Assembly (NCBI GenBank): GCA_011525445.1
Contig: WTGE01000208.1
Location: 1 to 6,688, forward strand
Length of the DNA: 6,688 nucleotides
Source of the DNA: Synechococcus sp. CO36386bin_37
GTDB taxonomy: Bacteria; Cyanobacteriota; Cyanobacteriia; PCC-6307; Cyanobiaceae
Reading direction: 5' to 3'
Shown here one piece after another: positions 1 to 6,026 of the stretch (position 1 is the first letter of the stretch; each line of letters begins with the position of its first letter). The position numbers and the translations under genes are program-made. The notes beneath the pieces were generated by a model. That model did no database searches and was not told the origin of the DNA. It worked only from the letters and a program-made list of their open reading frames with translations.

Positions 1-63
1 GGGATCAGGAGCACCGTTGCACTCTTCCGCGACGAAGCAAATAGGTCCTCAGCACGGTTTTGA
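1..63 (+). CDS. C-terminal end of an unidentified upstream gene (partial)
   Basis: Frame 1 is open from the left edge and ends at TGA 61-63, giving 20 residues that end in ANRSSARF. The stop overlaps the next start as TGATG (61-65), the same junction seen between galE and the SDR gene at 1892-1896, and this is the main reason to believe it is a real gene end. The fragment is too short to identify. Frame 2 is also open (to TGA 77-79) but would overlap the next gene by 17 bases, which fits this operon less well. Confidence 0.4.
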   Translation, partial: GIRSTVALFRDEANRSSARF

Positions 64-101
64 TGAATCGAAGGGATGACCGTGGGGCACGCCTGCAGCG
101 A

Positions 102-123
102 TTCCGCGATTGTCATCGCGGAA
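102..123 (+). repeat. Perfect 9-bp inverted repeat with 4-nt loop
   Basis: TTCCGCGAT at 102-110 and its exact reverse complement ATCGCGGAA at 115-123 flank the loop TGTC. It lies about 40 bases after the start of the MptE-like gene and encodes part of RFRDCHRGK. No T-run follows, so it does not look like an intrinsic terminator. It could form a stable mRNA hairpin early in the message, or it may be a chance product of GC-rich codons. Confidence 0.6.
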
Positions 124-294
124 AGCGGCTGGTGCTGGTGTGCAATGGCCCATCTCTCAATCAAACGAATTTTTCGCTGATCCGAGGAGAAGTGAGCATG
201 GGCTTAAACAAGATCTTCTTGGGTTTTCGCCGCCTTCATTTTTACCCGCGTTATTACTTAGCCATCAATCGGCGCGTGATCTAGCAAAGCGCAC

Positions 295-299
295 AGGAG
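295..299 (+). promoter_or_regulatory. Shine-Dalgarno-like AGGAG just after the premature stop
   Basis: AGGAG sits 9 bases upstream of TTG 309 and 10 bases downstream of the in-frame TAG (282-284). The spacing suits translation restart at TTG 309, which would yield a 150-residue C-terminal fragment lacking the CNGPSL motif. The bases also simply encode Gln-Glu in the undamaged reading frame, so the match may be coincidental. Confidence 0.35.
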
Positions 300-826
300 A
301 TCGCAGAGTTGAATTGCGTGCGCTTCCTGAAAGACATGGCTAAAGACAACCCTCTGCCTGAATCAGCACTGACTTACCTCTTACATTCGCGAGCAGAACA
401 GCACTTTCACACCGATGTGAGCAAAGGCTTTTTCGAGGGTTACACGGTCACTTTCGCCGCCTTGCAACTGGCCTTCTTTATGGGTTTCTCAACAGTAGTC
501 ATCGTGGGGATGGACCACCGCTACAGATACTTAGGTTTGCCCAATGAGCCCCATGCACTTCAGGGCCCAGATCCAAACCATTTTGATCCCAGCTACTTCA
601 GCGGCCACACCTGGGACAACCCTGATTTAGCTAACTCTGAGCGTTTCTACGCCATGGCGCGTTCAGCCTACGAGGCAGACAAACGCCGCATCATCGATTG
701 CAGCGTGAATGGCGCCTGCACCGTTTTTGAGAAGGGTCGGCTGGAGGAGGTGCTGCGGTGAGATCTTCAAGACCGCAAACTAAGTATGAATTGTTTTGAG
801 AAGCATTCGCTGATGGAAGTTCTGAC

Positions 827-1894
827 ATGGCATCAATTCTGATCACCGGTGGAGCCGGATTCATTGGAAGCCACACCTGTCTCGTTCTCCTTGATGCGGG
901 ACACAACTTGGTTGTCCTGGACAGTTTCATCAACAGTTCCCCAGAGAGCCTCAGACGCGTTCTCGAGCTGACTGAGCATGATGCCAGCGATCGCCTGAAG
1001 GTCGTGGAGGGCGATATCCGCAGTGCTGAAGATGTAGAGCGAGCTTTTGCAACCGCCCCAGCCGGGCAGCCGATCGAGGCCGTCATCCACTTCGCCGGAC
1101 TCAATGCGGTAGGTGAATCCATGCAACAACCGTTGCTGTACTGGGATATGAACCTGAGCGGATCTCGCCAACTCATCAGCGTCATGCAAGCGAAAGGATG
1201 CCGCACGCTTGTTTTCAGTAGCAGCGCCACCCTCTACGGGATCCCTGAGCAAGTGCCGATACTGGAAGCCGCACGGGTTCAACCGATCAACCCATATGGT
1301 CACAGCAAAGCTGCAGTTGAGCGAATGCTTTCAGACCTGGCAGAAAGCGAGCCTGGCTGGAGGATTGCTTGTCTGCGCTATTTCAACCCAGTTGGTGCTC
1401 ATCCCAGTGGCCGCATCGGTGAAGTCCCAAGCGGCATCCCCAACAATCTCTTCCCATTTGTGAGCCAAGTTGCAGTGGACAAGCGAGAGAAGCTGCAGGT
1501 CTTCGGTGGTGACTGGCCCACCTCTGATGGCAGTGGTGTGCGCGATTACATCCATGTGATGGACCTGGCTGAAGGTCACCAAGCCTCCCTAGACACACTT
1601 CTTTCGGAAGATCCGCAACTGCTCAAACTGAACCTAGGTAGCGGCCAGGGGTACTCAGTGCTGGAGGTGGTGGGCGCGTTCGAAAGCGCCAGTGGAAAAC
1701 CGGTGCCCTACGACGTGGTGGGACGCAGGCCTGGAGATGCAGCCGCCACCGTTGCAGATCCAGCCCTCGCACTTCGGCGCCTCGGGTGGAAAACCCGGCG
1801 GAGCCTCATGGAGATTTGCAGTGATGGCTGGGCCTGGCAGAGCAACAACCCCAATGGATACAGAGCAAATACTCACCAGGGAGCCGAAGGTTGA
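827..1894 (+). CDS. galE: UDP-glucose 4-epimerase (possibly also UDP-GlcNAc 4-epimerase)
   Basis: This cytosolic extended-SDR enzyme interconverts UDP-glucose and UDP-galactose with tightly bound NAD, supplying galactosyl donors for surface glycans. At 355 residues it is close to the usual GalE length. The Rossmann motif TGGAGFIGS lies at residues 7-15, the SSSATLYG catalytic serine segment at 131-138, and the catalytic pair Y157/K161 in NPYGHSK. RYFNPVGAHPSG (184-195) and GVRDYIHVMDLA (237-248) are typical of GalE. Aligning RRPGDAAATVAD (300-311) with E. coli RREGDLPAYWAD places R301, D304 and T308 at E. coli R292, D295 and Y299. Thr in place of Tyr enlarges the sugar pocket; in the E. coli enzyme a Tyr299-to-Cys change admits UDP-GlcNAc, so dual specificity is inferred here. 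GGAAG (815-819) lies 7 bases before the ATG. A 65-base gap separates it from the broken upstream gene, so a promoter of its own is possible, but I see no clear one. Its stop overlaps the next start by one base. Confidence 0.95.
   Translation: MASILITGGAGFIGSHTCLVLLDAGHNLVVLDSFINSSPESLRRVLELTEHDASDRLKVVEGDIRSAEDVERAFATAPAGQPIEAVIHFAGLNAVGESMQQPLLYWDMNLSGSRQLISVMQAKGCRTLVFSSSATLYGIPEQVPILEAARVQPINPYGHSKAAVERMLSDLAESEPGWRIACLRYFNPVGAHPSGRIGEVPSGIPNNLFPFVSQVAVDKREKLQVFGGDWPTSDGSGVRDYIHVMDLAEGHQASLDTLLSEDPQLLKLNLGSGQGYSVLEVVGAFESASGKPVPYDVVGRRPGDAAATVADPALALRRLGWKTRRSLMEICSDGWAWQSNNPNGYRANTHQGAEG
987..994. repeat. HIP1-like octamer palindrome GCGATCGC (copy 1)
   Basis: This exact GCGATCGC palindrome lies inside galE. 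The octamer is over-represented in many cyanobacterial genomes (HIP1). Two copies in under 7 kb is more than chance predicts for an 8-mer, and gives weak support for a cyanobacterial host. Confidence 0.5.
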
Positions 1895-2649
1895 TGCAAA
1901 AAATAGTTTTGGTCACTGGTGCTGCCGGTGGCATTGGCAAAGGCTTGGTTGAAGCTCTTGCTGAAGCTGATTGGGCCGTTCTCGGCAGCGATCATCCAAA
2001 TGTCGAGCCAGAGCAATGCATTCGTGATCAATGTTTGGCCTGGATTCCTGCCGACCTATCGGCGCTCAGCCAGGAAACTAAGAATTTGGAAGACTTTGTT
2101 GGCAACGTATGTTCGGCTGCCGGAGAAAGAGATCTTTCGGCGATTATTCATAACGCTGCACTCCAACGTCTAGGCAAATTTGATCAACTGACTGCAACCG
2201 ACTGGAATAAAACGATCTCTGTCAATCTGATGGCTCCCGTGATGATTAACAAAGCTTTTATTGCTCAGCTCCAACGCCAGAAAGGATCAATCATTCATAT
2301 TGGTAGTATTCACAGCCAACTCACAAAACCTGGCTTTACGGCCTACGCCACGAGCAAAGCAGCCCTGGCTGGGTTGACACGGGCTATGGCGGTGGAGATC
2401 GGAGGCACGATTCGAGTCAACGCTATTGAACCAGCTGCGATCGCGACGCCGATGCTGGAAGCAGGATTTGCCGCCAACCCAGAGTTGAAGGCCCAACTAG
2501 AGTCGTTTCACCCAACCAATTCCATAGGTAGCTCAGATGATGTAGCCAAAGCAGTGCAATTCCTATTAGATCCCTCATGCAGGTTTTTAAATGGTTGCGT
2601 TCTTCACCTCGGCGGTGGAATCCACAGCCGCCTGCACGACCCTGACTGA
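1894..2649 (+). CDS. Short-chain dehydrogenase/reductase (classical SDR)
   Basis: This is an NAD(P)-dependent oxidoreductase of the classical SDR family, 251 residues, the normal single-domain length. The cofactor motif TGAAGGIG is at residues 8-15, HNAA at 86-89 replaces the common NNAG, and the catalytic tetrad is N111, S138, Y151 and K155 (YATSK). The acidic D33 after the second strand (GSDH) favours NAD over NADP. The C-terminus closes with FLNGCVLHLGGG, the usual SDR 'G-x-x-L-x-V-D-G-G' ending in which D is replaced by G. It lies between galE and a 2-hydroxyacid dehydrogenase, so a sugar or sugar-acid substrate is likely. Candidate roles are oxidation of a sugar C1 to a lactone (as in SDR glucose 1-dehydrogenases) or a PtmA-like role in nonulosonic acid modification. 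The substrate cannot be read from the sequence. ATG 1894 overlaps the galE stop (TGATG); TTG 1891 is an alternative start one codon earlier. Confidence 0.88.
   Translation: MQKIVLVTGAAGGIGKGLVEALAEADWAVLGSDHPNVEPEQCIRDQCLAWIPADLSALSQETKNLEDFVGNVCSAAGERDLSAIIHNAALQRLGKFDQLTATDWNKTISVNLMAPVMINKAFIAQLQRQKGSIIHIGSIHSQLTKPGFTAYATSKAALAGLTRAMAVEIGGTIRVNAIEPAAIATPMLEAGFAANPELKAQLESFHPTNSIGSSDDVAKAVQFLLDPSCRFLNGCVLHLGGGIHSRLHDPD
2437..2444. repeat. HIP1-like octamer palindrome GCGATCGC (copy 2)
   Basis: This is the second exact GCGATCGC in the window, inside the SDR gene. It is about 1.4 kb from the first copy, and none was noticed in the AT-rich right half. Confidence 0.5.
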
Positions 2650-2654
2650 GCACA

Positions 2655-3596
2655 ATGTCAAGCCATCGCGTCCTCGTCACCTGCCCACCGATGCTTGGCA
2701 TGCTCGAGGCTTTTGACGCTTCAGCACAGGAGCTCGGGCTTGAGCTCGTACCTGCAGAGGTCACCCAGACCCTCAGCGAAGCCGAACTGATGGAGTTGCT
2801 GCCAGAATTTGACGGCTGGATCATCGGTGACGATCCAGCCACTCAGCAAGTGTTTGAGGCCGGCCAACGCGGGGCTTTTAAAGCGGCGGTGAAGTGGGGT
2901 ATTGGTGTGGACAACGTCGATTTCAAGGCCTGTGAGGCCCTTGGCATCCCGATCATCAATACACCGGGCATGTTTGGCGGAGAGGTTGCCGATATTGCGG
3001 TGGGCTATGTGATTGCACTGGCGCGCCACACCGTGGAAATTGATCGGGGCGTGCGTGAGGGCAGCTGGCCGAAACCGCGTGGTCTGTCGCTGGCTGGCCG
3101 CAACGTGGCAGTGGTGGGTTACGGAGATATCGGGCGCAACACAGCACGGCGTCTGCTGGCCGCGGATATGGCCGTCATCGCCTATGACCCTTTTGTGGAT
3201 GCCAGCAGTCTGGAAGAGGGAGTCAGCCTTGCGCCCTGGCCTGAGCGGCTTGGAGAAGCTGATTTCGTCGTCGTGAATTGCGCACTCACCTCATCAAGCC
3301 ATCATCTCCTCAATGCCGAAGCTTTTGCAGCGATGAAAACCGGCGTACGCGTCGTCAATGTGGGCCGTGGGCCGGTGATCGATGAGCAGGCACTGATTTC
3401 AGCACTCGCTGATGGAAAAGTACACTCGGCTGCGCTGGATGTGTTCGAGCAAGAGCCTTTGCCCGCTGATTCACCCTTGCGTAGCCATCCCTCCTGCATT
3501 TTCGGGTCGCATAATGCCTCCAACACGGTGGATGGTGTGGAGCGCACAAGTCAAAAGGCACTTCAGCTGCTGGCTGATTTTTTGCAGCAGGCCTAA
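2655..3596 (+). CDS. D-isomer-specific 2-hydroxyacid dehydrogenase (phosphoglycerate dehydrogenase-like)
   Basis: The family oxidises D-2-hydroxy acids to 2-keto acids, or the reverse, with NAD(P). Members include phosphoglycerate dehydrogenase and the 2-ketogluconate reductases GhrB/TkrA. This protein has 313 residues with no C-terminal ACT domain, so it is shorter than regulated SerA proteins. The split catalytic domain starts at residue 1 (VLVTCPPM). The region INTPGMFGGEVADIAVGY (101-118) contacts substrate and cofactor in relatives. The dinucleotide motif is VGYGDIG (154-160), followed by acidic D178, which suggests NAD. The catalytic residues are R238 in NVGRGP, E267 in DVFEQEP and H286 in GSHNAS. 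All three are present, so an active enzyme is expected. It follows the SDR gene by 5 bases and precedes the hydrolase gene by 2, so the three probably act on one metabolite series. The ATG has no strong Shine-Dalgarno sequence and was chosen for the natural family N-terminus and the short spacing. A true serine-pathway role seems unlikely in this setting. Confidence 0.88.
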   Translation: MSSHRVLVTCPPMLGMLEAFDASAQELGLELVPAEVTQTLSEAELMELLPEFDGWIIGDDPATQQVFEAGQRGAFKAAVKWGIGVDNVDFKACEALGIPIINTPGMFGGEVADIAVGYVIALARHTVEIDRGVREGSWPKPRGLSLAGRNVAVVGYGDIGRNTARRLLAADMAVIAYDPFVDASSLEEGVSLAPWPERLGEADFVVVNCALTSSSHHLLNAEAFAAMKTGVRVVNVGRGPVIDEQALISALADGKVHSAALDVFEQEPLPADSPLRSHPSCIFGSHNASNTVDGVERTSQKALQLLADFLQQA

Positions 3597-3598
3597 GC

Positions 3599-4378
3599 AT
3601 GATCTCTCCTACAACAATTCAGCTTAAGCATTTGGGCCAGACTGGCTTAAGGATCGATGTTGGGGATCTCACTGTGCTGGTTGACCCCTATTTAAGCAAC
3701 TCAGTGCAAGAACTGGATTCACCTGATTTATTTCGCCAAGTACCAATTCCTTATAAGCCTAACGAGCTGACAGAAGTTGATTGGGTGTTGATTACCCATG
3801 AACATATGGATCACTGTGATCCGCATACATTGCCAATTTTGGCTGAGGCCAGCCCGCAGGCCCGTTTTATGGGGCCTCTAGCAGTTCGTAAACAGTTGGC
3901 AGATTGGGGAATCTCTGAGGAGAGAATTCAAGAGGCATCGCCGGAAGCCTGTGCATTAGGCAATAACTTGCAAGTTCGCTCTATTCCTGCGGCCCACCCG
4001 AAGCTGCGAGTTGATCATGAGAACCAGCCGCATACGGTGGATTATTTATTTCAATACAATAACAAGACCCTGTACCTAGCCGGAGACACATCTATATGCG
4101 ATGAGCTGATTAACGAACTCAGGAAGATTAATCCAATTGATCTTGCTCTTTTGCCTGTGAATGAAGACAATTATTTCCGACGTCGTCGCGGCATTGTTGG
4201 CAATATGAGCATTCTCGAAGCCTTTGGCTTGGCCACCGAAGTTGGCATCAAGACAGTGGTCCCTGTCCATTGGGACATGTTTGCAATCAACAGCACAAAC
4301 CCTGAAGAAATCAAGGCTGTTTACAACTCAGATCAATGGCCTTTTGAGTTGCTTGATTCTCACTATATAGAATTATGA
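3599..4378 (+). CDS. UlaG-like metallo-beta-lactamase-fold hydrolase (putative lactonase)
   Basis: This is a 259-residue single-domain metallohydrolase of the MBL fold, group COG2220, which includes the L-ascorbate-6-phosphate lactonase UlaG. The metal ligands are visible: THEHMDH (H67, H69, D71, H72), AAH (H133), LAGDT (D163) and VPVHWDMF (H224). The segment NEDNYFRRRRGIVGNMS (188-204) matches the UlaG-type loop with its conserved GNM(S/T) signature, and the basic run could bind a phosphate or carboxylate. UlaG relatives open lactone rings or cut phosphodiesters with divalent metal. The position between a 2-hydroxyacid dehydrogenase and a CMP-sugar synthetase makes a sugar lactone an attractive substrate, but that is inference. 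The start is 2 bases after the previous stop, with AGG (3589-3591) 7 bases upstream. The end overlaps the glycosyltransferase start by four bases (ATGA). Base composition drops noticeably from this gene onward. Confidence 0.85.
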   Translation: MISPTTIQLKHLGQTGLRIDVGDLTVLVDPYLSNSVQELDSPDLFRQVPIPYKPNELTEVDWVLITHEHMDHCDPHTLPILAEASPQARFMGPLAVRKQLADWGISEERIQEASPEACALGNNLQVRSIPAAHPKLRVDHENQPHTVDYLFQYNNKTLYLAGDTSICDELINELRKINPIDLALLPVNEDNYFRRRRGIVGNMSILEAFGLATEVGIKTVVPVHWDMFAINSTNPEEIKAVYNSDQWPFELLDSHYIEL

Positions 4379-5304
4379 GCAATCCTGATATCTCTATTGT
4401 CATACGCACGCTGAACGAAGAGCGCTATTTAAGAGATTTGCTAGGAGGCATTCAAGATCAGCGAACAGATTTTACTTATGAGATTGTCCTGATTGATTCA
4501 GGGTCGACCGATAATACCCTGAGCATAGCCAATGAGTATGGTTGCAAAATCCTCCATATCAGCAGAGAAGAGTTTTCATTTGGTCGAAGCTTAAATCGTG
4601 CCTGCGAAGTATCACAAGGGAAATTTTTAGTATTTGTGAGCGGGCATTGCACTCCTTATGATCGAGCTTGGCTGCAAAATCTTGTAGAGCCGCTTAAGGC
4701 AGGTAAAGCGCAATACTGCTATGGGCGGCAATTAGGTGGCTCTCATACATACTGGAGTGAATCTCAAATATTTTTAAAATATTTTCCAGAGCAATCAAGC
4801 CTACCGCAGGAAGGATTTTATTGTAATAACGCAAATAGCGCCCTATTAACTGAGGTTTGGAGGCGCTATAAATTCGATGAAGAACTAACAGGTTTAGAAG
4901 ATATGCATCTTGCGAAACGCCTTGTAGCTAATCAAGGCCTTGTTGGCTATGCAGGAGATGCATGTGTCTATCATCTTCATAACGAAACCTGGAAACAAAT
5001 ACAACGACGTTTTGAACGAGAAGCCTTAGCACTCCAACAAATCAGCCCCGAAATTCTGCTCAGGCGACGTGATATTGTTCGGTATTTCAATAGAGCTGTA
5101 TTAGGTGACATTATAAAAGATATTCCAAATGCTTTAAATCCCGTGAACGTGTACAAAATTGTTCGCTACCGCTTCCACCAGTACTTAGGGAGCTACATTG
5201 GCAATCATCGGCACAAGAAGGTGAGCAGTGAACTCCGTGATACGTATTTCTACCCTTCACCTGCAAAAGGCTTACCCTTAACGAGTACAACATTAAAATC
5301 ATGA
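4375..5304 (+). CDS. Family 2 glycosyltransferase
   Basis: This probable GT-A-fold transferase has 309 residues, no predicted membrane segment and no signal peptide, so it should act at the cytosolic face on a growing glycan. The N-terminus ISIVIRTLNEERYLRDLL (6-23) and IVLIDSGSTDNT (37-48) are the classic GT2 nucleotide-binding start. The usual DxD metal site is replaced by FVSGHCTP (87-94, with S89-G90-H91), as in rhamnosyltransferase-like relatives where the motif varies. CNNANSALL (150-158) and GLEDMHLAKRL (163-173) follow; E165-D166 is the ED motif that carries the probable catalytic base. The C-terminal third is rich in Arg, Tyr and aromatic residues and resembles acceptor or membrane-association regions of GT2 enzymes. 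Donor and acceptor are unknown; the neighbouring CMP-sugar synthetase is only circumstantial evidence, because GT2 enzymes normally use UDP-, GDP- or dTDP-sugars. Both ends overlap neighbours by four bases (ATGA), implying translational coupling. Confidence 0.88.
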   Translation: MSNPDISIVIRTLNEERYLRDLLGGIQDQRTDFTYEIVLIDSGSTDNTLSIANEYGCKILHISREEFSFGRSLNRACEVSQGKFLVFVSGHCTPYDRAWLQNLVEPLKAGKAQYCYGRQLGGSHTYWSESQIFLKYFPEQSSLPQEGFYCNNANSALLTEVWRRYKFDEELTGLEDMHLAKRLVANQGLVGYAGDACVYHLHNETWKQIQRRFEREALALQQISPEILLRRRDIVRYFNRAVLGDIIKDIPNALNPVNVYKIVRYRFHQYLGSYIGNHRHKKVSSELRDTYFYPSPAKGLPLTSTTLKS

Positions 5305-6011
5305 GAGATATAGGTAGCAATCAAATCGTTGCACTGTTGCCAATGAAGGCCAATAGTTCACGTGTTCCGGGAAAGAATTTTCGAGACTTCTGCGGAAAAC
5401 CCCTTTTCAGATGGATCCTCGATACCTTGTTAGAGGTTGAAGAAATTGATCAAGTAGTTATTAACACTGACGCAAGACATCTTCTTGAAAAGCATGGTCT
5501 ACCAAATTCAGATCGTGTTTGGATTCGGGATCGAAAACCTGAGATCTGTGGCGATGATGTTTCTATGAATCTAGTCTTAGAAGACGATATCCGTAATGTT
5601 GGCTCTGATCTTTATCTCATGACTCACACCACTAATCCTTTAATGAGTGTGCATACAATTAAAAAAGCTTTTTCCTTATTTTATAGTGAGCAAATTACTG
5701 GCGATGTTGATTCTTTGTTTACTGTAAATAAGATTCAAACACGTTTCTACCGCTCGGACCTCTCTCCTGTTAATCATGATCCTCAGAATTTAATTCCTAC
5801 ACAAGAAATTGAACCCTGGTACGAGGAGAATTCAAATCTTTATCTCTTCACATCATCAAGCTTTGCGAATACAAAAGCACGTATTGGCAATAGACCCATA
5901 ATGATGGAAACACCTGTGTTGGAATCTGTTGATATTGATACTCCTGAAGAGTGGGAGCTAGCACTGTCACTTGCAAGATCGAGCAGTAAATTGTATTTTG
6001 AAGCTCTTTAA
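5301..6011 (+). CDS. CMP-sugar synthetase, acylneuraminate cytidylyltransferase family (NeuA/KdsB-like)
   Basis: Family enzymes couple CTP to a 2-keto sugar acid such as N-acetylneuraminate, legionaminate or Kdo, giving the CMP-sugar donor and pyrophosphate. This protein has 236 residues, the usual length of the catalytic domain alone. The CTP-binding N-terminus reads LLPMKANSSRVPGKN (12-26), where well-studied NeuA proteins have IIPARGGSKGIPGKN; the final PGKN is kept and the early Arg is Lys. QVVINTDA (51-58), HTTNPLM (109-115) and VDIDTPEEWELA (210-221) follow family order, with D211 and D213 as probable metal ligands. This SSRVPGKN form is, to my knowledge, a known sub-branch with undefined sugars, so no specific gene name is given. 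It is translationally coupled to the glycosyltransferase by a four-base overlap. No neuB, neuC or kdsA homologue is present in the window, so the acid it activates must be made elsewhere or by the three upstream enzymes. Confidence 0.85.
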   Translation: MRDIGSNQIVALLPMKANSSRVPGKNFRDFCGKPLFRWILDTLLEVEEIDQVVINTDARHLLEKHGLPNSDRVWIRDRKPEICGDDVSMNLVLEDDIRNVGSDLYLMTHTTNPLMSVHTIKKAFSLFYSEQITGDVDSLFTVNKIQTRFYRSDLSPVNHDPQNLIPTQEIEPWYEENSNLYLFTSSSFANTKARIGNRPIMMETPVLESVDIDTPEEWELALSLARSSSKLYFEAL

Positions 6012-6026
6012 GAAAATACCATACCC

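Larger units (their letters stand above)
63..761 (+). pseudogene. MptE-like/DUF115 family protein, interrupted by an in-frame TAG
   Basis: The frame starting at ATG 63 encodes 73 residues, stops at TAG 282-284, then continues in the same frame with QSAQEIAE and 150 more residues to TGA 759-761; undamaged it would be 232 residues. The N-terminal part has the nucleotide-binding-like motif LVLVCNGPSL (residues 23-32) and a VSMGLNKIFLGF stretch (about 44-55). The C-terminal part has VTFAALQLAFFMGF (129-142), VIVGMDHRY (146-154) and YFSGHTWDNPD (178-188). This layout matches MptE-like/DUF115 (MAF_flag10) proteins and resembles the general plan of GT42 sialyltransferases such as Campylobacter Cst-II, which begin with a GNGPSL motif. 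DUF115 proteins occur in flagellin glycosylation (Maf proteins) and in polysaccharide islands. A single GAG-to-TAG change would explain the stop, because no frame is lost. ATG 63 is chosen over TTG 60 because of the TGATG overlap with the preceding stop. A sequencing error, a recent nonsense mutation and stop readthrough all remain possible. Confidence 0.75.

Noticed and set aside
60..62. TTG start for the MptE-like gene
   Set aside because: ATG 63 is the next codon and overlaps the upstream stop as TGATG, the same arrangement as at the galE/SDR junction.
2..79. Frame 2 as the end of the upstream gene
   Set aside because: It is open to TGA 77-79 but would overlap the next gene by 17 bases; frame 1 gives a one-base overlap that suits the operon.
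762..826. Promoter in the 65-base gap before galE
   Set aside because: TATGAA at 785-790 resembles a -10 box, but no fitting -35 element is seen; the evidence is too weak to annotate.
691..1303. Long minus-strand open frames opposite galE (691-1230 and 833-1303)
   Set aside because: They are antisense to a strongly supported galE, lack recognisable motifs and are expected from its G+C-rich codons.
2423..3147. Minus-strand open frames across the SDR/2-hydroxyacid dehydrogenase region
   Set aside because: They overlap two well-supported plus-strand genes, have low-complexity Ser/Arg/Pro-rich translations and show no motif.
3567..3590. Hairpin CTGCTG/CAGCAG with a T-run, as a terminator at the end of the dehydrogenase gene
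   Set aside because: The stem is only 6 bp, the T-run is in the loop rather than after the stem, and the next gene starts 2 bases after the stop.
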